From Candidatus Nitrosopolaris rasttigaisensis (GTDB lineage: Archaea > Thermoproteota > Nitrososphaeria > Nitrososphaerales > Nitrososphaeraceae): a DNA stretch of 13,174 nt. The stretch is from positions 1 to 13,174 of the forward strand of contig CAKOFP010000123.1 of assembly GCA_933226995.1 (NCBI GenBank), read 5' to 3'. The position numbers and the translations under genes were made by a program. Shown here piece after piece: positions 1 through 6,770 of this stretch. The first letter of the stretch is position 1. Each line of letters opens with the position of its first letter. The notes beneath the pieces are model-generated. The model had not been told where the DNA came from, made no database searches, and saw nothing but the letters and a program-made list of their open reading frames with translations.

Positions 1-270
1 ATATAGAACCAAATTACCCGACTTTCTCCAGTCTGCGTTTTGTTCCATCCATCTCTCGTCTTCCATGACTTCATATGTTCCAAATTTCCTGTGAAGAGAT
101 TAAATTCGTATCTGTGTATGTAACAAACAATATTATCTCCATTAAATTCACCTATGGAAAGAGACGCACCCTATGAGGACGCGAGTTTTTGCACGCAAAT
201 AATCTTCCTCTTCTTCTTCCAACCAGAACTTCGCTATTATTAACTGATAGGTTGAACATGGAATTATCTG
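1..270 (-). pseudogene. Frameshifted, unrecognised protein fragment running off the left edge
   Basis: Two minus-strand frames each carry protein-like sequence and hand over to one another near 150-170. The first is open from 270 to a TGA at 150-148 and includes an acidic run followed by DYLRAKTRVLIGCVSF. The second opens after a TAG at 173-171 and stays open to the window edge, with IGEFNGDNIVCYIHRYEFN and then a Trp/Lys-rich tail. Neither half has an ATG start. A third frame has an ATG at 259 but stops at once in the same zone. A single-base shift would join the first two into about 90 residues. I do not recognise the family. It could be a decayed gene, a sequencing error, or chance open frames; the left edge prevents a decision. 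Confidence 0.33.
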
Positions 271-301
271 TTAGATTATTACTATTGCGACTTTATGGAG
301 C

Positions 302-472
302 ATGGTGACAGACCAAGGAAGAAAAAACGCTTTACAAATTTATCAGTGCCACCATTTTGCTGGAAAATATGTTGAAAACTCACGAGGAGCAGCTGGAACA
401 GACTTAGACTATGGCAGACCGTTTATAATAATGCGTTATGACATACTCTGTCAATGCAGACCAGATAGATAA
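302..472 (+). CDS. Possible small protein, 56 residues, unrecognised
   Basis: An ATG frame of 56 codons ends in TAA at 470-472. The product begins MVTDQGRKNALQIYQCHHFA and is mixed polar, with four cysteines spread through it but no CxxC pair of the usual zinc-ribbon kind (one CQC near the C-terminus). There is no convincing TATA box or Shine-Dalgarno sequence just upstream, and no homologous family comes to mind. Its neighbours are the broken minus-strand fragment on the left and the RlmE-type gene on the right. It could equally be a chance ORF. Confidence 0.22.
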   Translation: MVTDQGRKNALQIYQCHHFAGKYVENSRGAAGTDLDYGRPFIIMRYDILCQCRPDR

Positions 473-618
473 GCATATAGGGCTTGTACCATAGCAGCTG
501 TATAGGATGCGAGGTTTATTACTAGTGTGCACACATGTTGTGAAATTGTGTTATGTTTGGCTCAGTTAAATTGTGTAGTATATTTCGCCACTCGTTTTTG
601 CTAGAGATGGCATAAAGG
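473..618. other. Intergenic stretch upstream of the RlmE-type gene
   Basis: No protein-like frame was found. An AT-rich patch at about 576-584 (AGTATATTT) lies about 40 bp before the ATG at 619 and is the only TATA-box candidate; it would give a short leader. It is weaker than the other promoters in the window. Confidence 0.3.
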
Positions 619-1257
619 ATGAAGTTGACAGATGCAACCAGAGATTATTACCGAAGGCTCGCGAAAAATGCGGGCTATCGTAGTAGATCTGCATACAAAC
701 TCCTTCAGCTAAACCGCTCTTACGGTATATTTAGGCCACGACACTCTGTAGTGGATCTGGGCTCCGCACCGGGAGGGTGGCTTCAGGTAGCAAAACAACA
801 AGTTGGGGTTGAGAGCTTGGTAGTCGGGATAGATACCAAGCAGGTACAGCCATTGGAAGGCGTCTCGATTTTGCTGGGTAGCATCGAGGATGCTAAAATA
901 GTAGATTCAGTTCTCAAATTGGTCGGGGGTAGAGCAGATATAGTTTTGTCAGATCTGTCTCCAAATGTAAGCGGTATATGGGACTTGGATCATAGTCGAC
1001 AAATCTCCCTGACAAGGAGTGCCTTGGCTGCGGCTATAAAGATATTGAAAAGACGCGGCACCTCCGTCTTCAAAGTTTTCGAAGGAGAGTTACTTAATGG
1101 ATTGAAGGAGGAATTGAAAAATCACTTTCACCGAGTTTTTGTTAATAAGCCCAAAGCAAGCAGACAAAGAAGTAGTGAGCAATATATAGTGTGTTTCGGC
1201 TTTGAACCTGATTTATATTTTGAAAGTAGGGGCGAAGACATTAAGGATTATACATAG
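619..1257 (+). CDS. rlmE: RlmE/FtsJ-family 23S rRNA (uridine-2'-O-)-methyltransferase
   Basis: This protein of 212 residues has the full RrmJ/FtsJ architecture. It has an N-terminal basic segment with RSRSAYKLLQLN (residues 21-32), the SAM-binding loop DLGSAPGGW (46-54), the acidic strand end GIDTK (70-74), SDLSPNVSG (111-119), VFKVFEG (150-156) and a C-terminal SRQRSSEQYIV (181-191). The catalytic K-D-K-E tetrad can be assigned to K27, D112, K152 and E187. Family members methylate the 2'-O of a conserved uridine in the A-loop of 23S rRNA (U2552 in E. coli numbering) on the large subunit. The length is typical for the archaeal/bacterial single-domain form, without the long extensions of eukaryotic nucleolar relatives. 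The ATG at 619 is directly before the conserved start of the domain. It is convergent with the coiled-coil gene, with a 42 bp gap. Confidence 0.93.
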   Translation: MKLTDATRDYYRRLAKNAGYRSRSAYKLLQLNRSYGIFRPRHSVVDLGSAPGGWLQVAKQQVGVESLVVGIDTKQVQPLEGVSILLGSIEDAKIVDSVLKLVGGRADIVLSDLSPNVSGIWDLDHSRQISLTRSALAAAIKILKRRGTSVFKVFEGELLNGLKEELKNHFHRVFVNKPKASRQRSSEQYIVCFGFEPDLYFESRGEDIKDYT

Positions 1258-1299
1258 ACATCATACTTCTAGCATTGCCGAGACGATTCGGTAAGACCT

Positions 1300-2160
1300 T
1301 CATACCTCACTCGACTTGTCTTCACCGTACAGCAACTTTAGCTCTTCGAAGCTTAATTTGGCACCAGCCTCAAACTTCTTCTTTGCAGATTCCTTAACTT
1401 TGAACAGGGCATCGTCTCCAGGTCGATAACCATATTCCTGACGCTGCCTTTTCCTCCACTGGGCCATAGCATCAAGACGCGAATTTACTCTATCTAAAGT
1501 CGACAGGACATAGTCATATTCCTTAAGGCAGCCTTGGTGTTCAGCAGCTTGCTGTCGTTTAGACACAAATAGTTTGTCTATTTCATTGTGAGTATCAGCA
1601 ATTTTGGTCTGTAGCCTATTGCCTTCGTTCTCAAGAATTTTTAGTATTTTTTTAATCTCCTCAGCTTGTGCGTTGAGATCTGTTAATTGCTCGTTCACTG
1701 CGCGTATGGCTTTTATTGCTTCAAGCTTCATTGATGCATCGTTCATTACAGATAAGGCTTCATTCTTTTGTCGTTCATTCTTGTACCGTTTTTCATCAAC
1801 TAATTTCTGGCTTGACTCAAGAATCCTAACCAGATCAACTTCGTTGTCCGAGGGAAGCCGAGTTCCCATTATACTAACAAAATTTTTGGACTTAGAAATT
1901 TTTTCACTAATCGTAAGTAATTGAGAGTTGTTAGAATTCATTTCTGTCCGAATCTGGGCCAATCTTGTTGTCATGTTAACGACTTTATTTTTCTCTTGCT
2001 GGATATTCTCATTTATCAGACGAAATCGATTTTTCTCTATATCGATAATTTTGTCAGTCAAGTCCTTTATCTGATGAAGCTGAGTACGTTTCAAAGACAC
2101 CAAGTCATCCCAGTTTAGTGATTCTAGATCGTGAACTGGATTTTGATCTACAGAGCTCAA
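1300..2160 (-). CDS. Archaeal COG1340-type coiled-coil protein
   Basis: The product is 286 residues, almost entirely charged heptad-like sequence from about residue 15 to 235, and is predicted to be a long cytoplasmic coiled coil without a membrane segment. The C-terminal end is compact and conserved-looking: RQEYGYRPGDDALFKVKES, then KKKFEAGAKLSFEELKLLYG. That end matches the pattern I know from archaeal COG1340 proteins, whose function is not established. These are often mis-annotated as phosphoserine phosphatases; no HAD phosphatase motif is visible here. The start is TTG (2160-2158), because a stop codon lies seven codons upstream in frame with no ATG between. A TATA-like run (minus strand GTATATTTTTA) sits about 50 bp upstream. 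Shorter plus-strand frames inside it are shadows. Confidence 0.8.
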   Translation of the reverse strand: MSSVDQNPVHDLESLNWDDLVSLKRTQLHQIKDLTDKIIDIEKNRFRLINENIQQEKNKVVNMTTRLAQIRTEMNSNNSQLLTISEKISKSKNFVSIMGTRLPSDNEVDLVRILESSQKLVDEKRYKNERQKNEALSVMNDASMKLEAIKAIRAVNEQLTDLNAQAEEIKKILKILENEGNRLQTKIADTHNEIDKLFVSKRQQAAEHQGCLKEYDYVLSTLDRVNSRLDAMAQWRKRQRQEYGYRPGDDALFKVKESAKKKFEAGAKLSFEELKLLYGEDKSSEV

Positions 2161-2204
2161 ACCGGGTCGCTTACCTTGCTACATATGGGAGGGAAGCCAT
2201 GACA

Positions 2205-2218
2205 TAAAAATATACTGG
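2205..2218 (-). promoter_or_regulatory. Probable TATA box for the coiled-coil gene
   Basis: On the minus strand this reads GTATATTTTTATG, centred about 50 bp upstream of the TTG start. That would place transcription initiation about 20-25 nt before the start codon. The rest of 2161-2441 holds no gene that I can support. Confidence 0.35.
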
Positions 2219-2441
2219 AAAAGCAATGTGCCAGTCTTATTCTTGTGTCCAGTTTCTCGTACATATCTTTTTTACAATGGTCGGAAACCAGGTAGAACGG
2301 GAATTGAATCTCGGATGACACCTCTTCGTCAATAAGTAGAATGAAGATTTCTCATAATGCGCACGATACAGTTAGATTTTGTCCCAGTAAGAAACCAAAA
2401 TACAGCTATTCTTATATTCAAGCACGAGGATTTATGTCAAG

Positions 2442-2675
2442 TTGGCAACACAAGCTTATTGTGTGAAATGTAAAGCAAAACGAGATATGAAAGATGAAAA
2501 GCAGGTAACTATGAAAAACGGTCAAGGCGCTATCTCAGGAATATGCACCGTATGTGGTACAAAGATGTTCAAGATAGGGGGTGGCAAAAAAATTGCTAAG
2601 GCTAAAGCAGCTAGCAAGAAACCAACTACAAGAACCGCAAAAGTAAAAGCAAAATCGACTAGCAAGAGGAAGTAA
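2442..2675 (+). CDS. DUF5679 zinc-ribbon protein with lysine-rich tail
   Basis: This small protein of 77 residues has an N-terminal treble-clef/zinc-ribbon-like module: C7-V-K-C10 and C35-T-V-C38 should bind one zinc ion. The intervening YCVKCKAKRDM and VTMKNGQGAISG segments match DUF5679, a small family I associate with Thaumarchaeota and some bacteria. Residues 46-77 are dominated by Lys, Ala, Ser and Thr, as expected of a disordered nucleic-acid-binding tail; binding to DNA or RNA is my inference. The start is TTG at 2442-2444. An ATG at 2434 is in another frame and hits a stop quickly, and no in-frame ATG precedes the conserved domain. A TATA-like CTTATATTC at about 2411-2419 lies only about 25 bp upstream, so the mRNA is probably nearly leaderless. 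Confidence 0.85.
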   Translation: MATQAYCVKCKAKRDMKDEKQVTMKNGQGAISGICTVCGTKMFKIGGGKKIAKAKAASKKPTTRTAKVKAKSTSKRK

Positions 2676-2716
2676 CAAAGACGCTTAGTGGGAGCTATTT
2701 GTTTGCATGTCAAGTA

Positions 2717-2760
2717 GGAGTAGGATGGAATGTTCGTCTACTCCAATTTTTATTTTTGTT
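2717..2760 (+). terminator. Hairpin plus T-tract terminator after the DUF5679 gene
   Basis: GGAGTAG (2717-2723) pairs perfectly with CTACTCC (2738-2744) across a 14 nt loop, followed at once by the T-rich AATTTTTATTTTTGTT (2745-2760). Archaeal RNA polymerase stops on such T tracts. It lies about 40 bp after the TAA at 2675. Confidence 0.6.
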
Positions 2761-2958
2761 ATCCAACAACTGTGAATAACTAAACTGATTCATATTATAT
2801 CTATAACACTAGTTATATCAATCAGAATGTTCCTTTCTCTTTTCATCCCATCATTAGGACCGATTGAAATAAATGTACCAAGGAAAGGCTATCACAATGG
2901 CAGGAATTTTGGTCGAGCACGACAGAAAAGCTGCTCAGTTATGATATAGAGAAATTAA
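2761..2958. other. Intergenic region between convergent DUF5679 and trpD genes
   Basis: AT-rich and without a substantial ORF. The only item seen is a 15-codon ATG frame at 2897-2944 (MAGILVEHDRKAAQL) preceded by a purine-rich AAGGAAAGG. It is too short to call and may be a truncated gene start or chance. Confidence 0.3.
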
Positions 2959-4041
2959 TCATATAATAAGGAACTCTTGTTCGGCTTCAATTAATTTATC
3001 CTTGTTACCACATAAATGTATTAATTCTGATAGTTTTTTTTGGGGGGTACCAGCCTTTATCGCTGCTCGTGCGATTTCGACGCCTTCTTTTAGATCCTTC
3101 GCAATTTTTCCGATCACCAGCGCGGCCGCTGCGTTCAACGCGGCTATGTCTTCTTTTTCGGGGCTAGCGAGACCATATATAACTTGGAGTGTATCTCTTA
3201 TCGATTCTTGTCCAGAGTGTATTAACAGTTGTTCTGGCTTAGCAACTAATACATTTACATCCTTTGGATGAAATCGAAATCGTTTAATTTTTCTGTCAAC
3301 TACCCAGATTATATCGTTTTCACAGGTGTTGGAAAGCTCATCGAAACCATCGTAAGAATGTACGACCATCAGTTCATCAAGCATAGAATTTTGCATTGCA
3401 ACAGCAACCGTTTCGAGTAAAGCTGGCTCATAAACCCCTATAAGTTGACCGGAAAGATTTGTGCAGGGATTGCTTAATGGTCCTACAATATTAAAAGCAG
3501 TTCTTATGCCTATGGATTCTCTTGCAGACGCGACGTTGCGCATCGCCGGATGGAATTTTGCAGCATAAAGAAAACCAAAACCTATATTCTCGATCGCCTC
3601 ACATATGATATCAGGAGAAGTATCCAAGTCCATTCCAATAAATTCTAAAAAATCTGCACTGCCACAGAATCCCGAGACAGATCTATTTCCGTGTTTTGCT
3701 ACATTGCAGCCTGCTGCGCATGCTATGAGCGCAGCAGCGGTACTGATGTTGAATGATTTTTTCTTATCGCCCCCGGTCCCGCATGTATCAATCAATTCGC
3801 CGGTGATGTTTGGTGTAATCCTAATAGCATTCCTCTTGACAGCCTGAAGTATCGTCGTAATTTCCTTAGGCGATTCGCCCTTCATCCGAAGCGCGACCAA
3901 GAATGAGGCAATGGACGACTCCGAAGCGTCGCCTCCAAGAATCAGATTCATAGATTCGCGGATTTCGTCTTCAGATAGATTAATTCTAGACACTAGTTTC
4001 CGGACCATGGGGCGCAGATCGGTGAATATCTTTCCGTTCAC
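2959..4041 (-). CDS. trpD: Anthranilate phosphoribosyltransferase
   Basis: The enzyme transfers phosphoribose from PRPP to anthranilate in tryptophan synthesis. The 360 residues match the usual length. The helical N-terminal dimerisation segment (about 12-75) is followed by the glycine-rich PRPP loop TCGTGGDKKKSFNIST (86-101), KHGNRSVSG (116-124), GSADFLEFIG (127-136) and the RESIGIRTAFNIVGPLSNP block. One oddity is that the segment usually read as SVSSKSGSAD or SVSGKSGSAD is SVSGFCGSAD here, so the basic residue is replaced by Phe. The start is GTG at 4041-4039, directly abutting the TGA of trpG (4044-4042), so the pair is co-transcribed and probably translationally coupled. An overlapping ATG at 4045 is in the wrong frame. 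Downstream of the gene no further trp gene appears before the convergent DUF5679 gene. Confidence 0.95.
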   Translation of the reverse strand: MNGKIFTDLRPMVRKLVSRINLSEDEIRESMNLILGGDASESSIASFLVALRMKGESPKEITTILQAVKRNAIRITPNITGELIDTCGTGGDKKKSFNISTAAALIACAAGCNVAKHGNRSVSGFCGSADFLEFIGMDLDTSPDIICEAIENIGFGFLYAAKFHPAMRNVASARESIGIRTAFNIVGPLSNPCTNLSGQLIGVYEPALLETVAVAMQNSMLDELMVVHSYDGFDELSNTCENDIIWVVDRKIKRFRFHPKDVNVLVAKPEQLLIHSGQESIRDTLQVIYGLASPEKEDIAALNAAAALVIGKIAKDLKEGVEIARAAIKAGTPQKKLSELIHLCGNKDKLIEAEQEFLII

Positions 4042-4626
4042 TCATTTCTTCACCATTGAGATGAAATTGAAAAGAATTTTGGGTCCTTGTTCCGTTAAAA
4101 CAGATTCGGGATGGAATTGTACCCCTTCTATCAAGTATTGTCTGTGTCTGATCGCCATAATTTCACCATCGTCAAGCGCCGTTGCTGTAACTTCCAGACA
4201 AGAGGGAATTTGCTTATCAGCCACCAAAGAATGGTAGCGAGTTGCCTTAAATGGGTTGCTTACCTGATCAAAAAGTCTTCCGGAGTTGTATTGAATAATA
4301 CTTGTCTTTCCGTGTCTGACTTTTCTGGCATTGACTACTTTCCCGCCGAATGCGTGCACTATTCCTTGGTGTCCAAGGCAGACGCCCAGGATGGGTGTTT
4401 GTGGTCCAAGCTCAGCTATAATGTCCGTACATATGCCAAAGTATCTCCTGTCTGCGGGGTGACCTGGGCCAGGAGAAATGACTATTGCATCAGGATCCAT
4501 AATTTTGATCGAATTAATGGTAAGCTTTTCATTTCGAATGACTGTCGGTTCGGTCTTTAGTTCGCCTAGTCGTTGCGCAATATTATATACGAAAGAATCA
4601 TAATTATCTACAACAAGGACCCTCAT
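4042..4626 (-). CDS. trpG: Anthranilate synthase glutamine amidotransferase subunit
   Basis: This class I glutamine amidotransferase supplies ammonia from glutamine to the TrpE subunit for anthranilate formation. All family marks are present in 194 residues: VVDNYDSFVYN near the N-terminus (5-15), ISPGPGHP (50-57), the nucleophile elbow GVCLGHQ with C83, RYHSLV (130-135), and the catalytic GVQFHPES with H172 and E174. The ATG at 4626 gives the expected MRVLVVDNYDSF start. It heads a two-gene unit with trpD. The partner TrpE is not in the window, and a role shared with aminodeoxychorismate synthase (PabA) is possible, since these subunits are often amphibolic. The gene is divergent from GAPDH. 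Confidence 0.95.
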   Translation of the reverse strand: MRVLVVDNYDSFVYNIAQRLGELKTEPTVIRNEKLTINSIKIMDPDAIVISPGPGHPADRRYFGICTDIIAELGPQTPILGVCLGHQGIVHAFGGKVVNARKVRHGKTSIIQYNSGRLFDQVSNPFKATRYHSLVADKQIPSCLEVTATALDDGEIMAIRHRQYLIEGVQFHPESVLTEQGPKILFNFISMVKK

Positions 4627-4699
4627 TTTATAGAGACCTCAAATCGAAAGCGTACCTAGTCAAAACACAATTTTCGCTGTCGTACGTACTCCTGAAATT

Positions 4700-4709
4700 A
4701 TATTTAAAC
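4700..4709 (-). promoter_or_regulatory. TATA box for trpGD
   Basis: The minus strand reads GGTTTAAATATAATT here. TTTAAATA is an excellent archaeal TATA box. It lies about 75 bp upstream of the trpG ATG, predicting a leader of about 45-50 nt, long enough for regulation, though I see no attenuator hairpin. Confidence 0.5.
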
Positions 4710-4835
4710 CTAGTTCAAGTTGGGCGCTGCTAAAAAACAATCTTATGGTGTATTATCGATTTTGTGCAATACTGATCTATTGAGTAAAAAATACGATATG
4801 CATACATAAAAATATGCGTTTGCTATTGGCAGGAA

Positions 4836-4847
4836 ATATATATAAAA
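4836..4847 (+). promoter_or_regulatory. TATA box for the GAPDH gene
   Basis: ATATATATAAAA sits about 50 bp before the TTG start of the GAPDH gene, placing initiation near 4870 and leaving a short leader that contains GTGA (4885-4888), a weak match to the archaeal Shine-Dalgarno sequence. Confidence 0.5.
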
Positions 4848-4894
4848 TGTCGAAAACCACATCCATTTGAAAAATTAGCTATTAGTGAAGTATA

Positions 4895-5938
4895 TTGGTT
4901 AAAGTTTTTGTGAATGGGTATGGCAATATTGGGCGTCGTCTAGCTACGATGCTCTCTGCAGACAAAGAAATTCAATTCCTCGGCGTCGCGAAGTATACCG
5001 CCGACGAGAAGACAAGAGAGGCGCTAGACAGCAAATTCAATGTATATGTCCCCAAACATAATCTGAAACAATTCAGAGATAGTAACTATGAGATATCTGG
5101 TACTGTGGAAGAAGCTGTAGAGCAAAGCGACATAGTTGTAGATGCGGCTAAAGAAGGCGGGGGGTTCGAGAACAAAAAGAGACTATATGAGCCTATGAAA
5201 AAAGCAGCTATCTTTCAAGGGGGCGAAGATAGACACGGTGCCCACTCGGTAGCGGATATGATTCATAATTCAAGGGTAAATTACGCACAGGCCAGCGGTA
5301 AAATGTATGTTATCCAAGGTAGTTGTAATGTGTCAGGTATGGGGAGAATAATGCAGCCCCTGGCTGAAAAGTTTGGGGATGAAATTGAAAGGTACGACGT
5401 GACCATCGTCAGAAGATGGGCAGATCTTGAGGATTCGAAAGAGGTGAGAGATTCAATCGAATGGGATGAATCTCCTCATCATCAAGAAGATGTCAAAGAC
5501 TTTATGCCAGCAGCAAACCTCTTCGTAGAGGCATACAAAGTCCCATCTAGGATGATGCATCTCCATCAAATGTTAATCCGATTCAAAACAAAAGCTCCTG
5601 CTAAAGATACTATTATCGATGCATTAAGCAAGGAATTTGGAGTCGCAATATTAAAATCCGCCAAGGGAACTGCCGATGTAAGAAAGAAGGCTTTAACCCT
5701 GGGTTTTCAACATGGTGATACAAACATGGTACATATCCATCAAGAAGCGTTAAGAGTTCAAAATGATGTTCTCAAGATTTTATACACAGACGACCAGACA
5801 GGTATGGTTATCCCTGAAAATCATTTGCTGCTTCAATCAATGGTCTTTGGACGTTCTAGAGAGCAGGCGATTAAGAAAACAGACACATTATTCCAAATAA
5901 GCAGAAGAACAAGGATACTGGAAGAAGAATTCAACTAG
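4895..5938 (+). CDS. gap: Archaeal type II glyceraldehyde-3-phosphate dehydrogenase
   Basis: The 347 residues match the archaeal (type II) NAD(P)-dependent GAPDH, which interconverts glyceraldehyde-3-phosphate and 1,3-bisphosphoglycerate. In autotrophic thaumarchaea it would act mainly in gluconeogenesis. The sequence opens with VFVNGYGNIGRR (4-15), the dinucleotide-binding fold. It has VVDAAKEGGGFENK (81-94), FQGGEDRHG (107-115) and the catalytic segment QGSCNVSGMGR with nucleophile C144. A histidine pair in DESPHHQEDV and a conserved QHGDTNMVHIHQE block follow. The start is TTG at 4895-4897, since the Rossmann strand begins immediately and no in-frame ATG precedes it. The gene is transcribed divergently from trpGD with 268 bp between the start codons, and no downstream operon partner is seen. 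Confidence 0.95.
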   Translation: MVKVFVNGYGNIGRRLATMLSADKEIQFLGVAKYTADEKTREALDSKFNVYVPKHNLKQFRDSNYEISGTVEEAVEQSDIVVDAAKEGGGFENKKRLYEPMKKAAIFQGGEDRHGAHSVADMIHNSRVNYAQASGKMYVIQGSCNVSGMGRIMQPLAEKFGDEIERYDVTIVRRWADLEDSKEVRDSIEWDESPHHQEDVKDFMPAANLFVEAYKVPSRMMHLHQMLIRFKTKAPAKDTIIDALSKEFGVAILKSAKGTADVRKKALTLGFQHGDTNMVHIHQEALRVQNDVLKILYTDDQTGMVIPENHLLLQSMVFGRSREQAIKKTDTLFQISRRTRILEEEFN

Positions 5939-6152
5939 AATACTTGAATACGTATCTTTAGAAGGATGTGTATTAGATTTGGAAATGCTAATTTAGAACA
6001 TCTCTATAATGTGTGATTAGGAGTTTCCATATTGCACTGCAACCTAGCAGGCGCATTTTGAATAGTGACTCTATCCTTGAATCTTCGTCTTCGCTCGAAG
6101 ACTTAGCAAAGACCTTGAAAAATTCGGGTAGGCAGATGCGAGGGGTGAGTAA
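5939..6152. other. Intergenic region downstream of GAPDH
   Basis: No coding frame recognised. It holds a short perfect hairpin, GTCTTC/GAAGAC with a four-base loop (6087-6102), not followed by a T tract. It ends in a strong Shine-Dalgarno sequence AGGGGTGA (6141-6148), 4 nt before the ATG at 6153. Confidence 0.4.
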
Positions 6153-6366
6153 ATGAATAGGAAATTTTCTTTCCTAATTGTGGCATTAATTCCGCTCTTA
6201 CTGATACCATTAATGGCTCAAGCTATCACACACACATAAACTATTGAATCATTTGATAGATTTACAGAAGACCCGAATAGCGCTTAATCAGGATAATACT
6301 TCCATGATTGCGCAGCGTTTGAATACTGAGAATGTTTATCTTAATAACATCCTGGCAAATCTGTAA
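6153..6366 (+). pseudogene. Small secreted protein broken by a frameshift at a (CA)5 tract
   Basis: A strong Shine-Dalgarno sequence precedes an ATG at 6153 that encodes a textbook signal peptide (MNRKFSFLIVAL, then IPLLLIPLMAQA). The frame then enters five CA repeats (6227-6236) and stops at TAA 6237-6239 after 28 codons. In the frame one base ahead the sequence continues as HKLLNHLIDLQKTRIALNQD and on to VYLNNILANL, ending at TAA 6364-6366. One additional CA unit would fuse both parts into a secreted protein of about 71 residues. The good start signals next to a broken body suggest a recent lesion, a slippage-switched gene or an assembly error. The family is not recognised. Confidence 0.5.
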
Positions 6367-6472
6367 ATTCTGGTATACGCAAACACAGCATCAATTGATG
6401 GAACTCTGGTTAAATGACGGGACTACGTGGATAATCGCTACTGCGCTGGTGGAGGAGGTCAAAAAACAATGA
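6332..6472 (+). CDS. Possible 46-residue ORF overlapping the next gene by ATGA
   Basis: A third frame has an ATG at 6332 and runs 46 codons to TGA 6470-6472, overlapping the ATG at 6469 of the next gene in the classical ATGA arrangement. The product is Trp-rich (MFILITSWQICKFWY, later WIIATALVEEVKKQ). There is no Shine-Dalgarno sequence before its ATG and it overlaps the broken secreted gene, so it may be chance. The tidy overlap and the in-frame charged end are the only support. Confidence 0.2.
   Translation: MFILITSWQICKFWYTQTQHQLMELWLNDGTTWIIATALVEEVKKQ
6413..6452 (+). repeat. Imperfect direct repeat, copy 1
   Basis: The core GGATAATCGCTACTGCGC and following TGGTGG (6429-6452) match GGACAATGTCTACTGCGC and TAGTGG at 6747-6770 with four differences over 24 bases. 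Weaker similarity extends about 15 bases upstream. The copies are about 318 bp apart and flank the membrane-anchored gene. Confidence 0.45.
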
Positions 6473-6735
6473 GAAGAGTCGTAATAGTCGTTATCGCCTT
6501 ATTCATCGTAGTGGCAATATTTGCGATAATATCTGTCGCAGTGTCATATAATAATGTCCAAATTGCTAAACAAAACGTCAATAAAGCCAATCAGGAGGTT
6601 AAAGCAGCTTGTCTAGACAATAAAAACGCTATACTTAATGCTGGCAAATTTCAAGCATCTTCCGATCCGCAATTCATACAGGTGTTAAACTACTATAATT
6701 CCAAGTGCGGCGAATTAACGGGAAGGCTAAGATAG
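6469..6735 (+). CDS. Small membrane-anchored protein, 88 residues, unrecognised
   Basis: The product starts MRRVVIVVIALFIVVAIFAI and has a single N-terminal transmembrane helix (about residues 4-27). A polar extracytoplasmic part follows with the helix-like NVQIAKQNVNKANQEVKAA and two cysteines (CLDN and KCGEL) that could form a disulfide. I chose the ATG at 6469 because GGAGGAGGT (6451-6459) lies 9 nt upstream as an excellent ribosome binding site. The frame can be extended to a GTG at 6427, but that would put a glycine-rich, non-signal-like stretch in front of the helix. No family is recognised. It lies among several broken genes for secreted proteins but is itself intact. Confidence 0.6.
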   Translation: MRRVVIVVIALFIVVAIFAIISVAVSYNNVQIAKQNVNKANQEVKAACLDNKNAILNAGKFQASSDPQFIQVLNYYNSKCGELTGRLR

Positions 6736-6770
6736 CGGGCTATTTGGACAATGTCTACTGCGCTAGTGGT
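6728..6770 (+). repeat. Imperfect direct repeat, copy 2
   Basis: The diverged second copy of the repeat at 6413-6452. In one frame the copies read VDNRYCAGG and LDNVYCASG; in another they read WIIATALV and WTMSTALV. Either is compatible with an old segmental duplication. Confidence 0.45.

Noticed and set aside
1604..2118. Two plus-strand ORFs opposite the coiled-coil gene
   Set aside because: They are antisense shadows of a long, charged coiled-coil coding sequence.
2295..2320. T-arm-like sequence (GGGAATTGAATCTCGG) suggesting a tRNA
   Set aside because: The putative stem has a mismatch and no matching acceptor, anticodon or D arm exists nearby. No tRNA can be folded.
6087..6102. GTCTTC/GAAGAC hairpin as a GAPDH terminator
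   Set aside because: It is about 150 bp beyond the stop codon and has no T tract after it.
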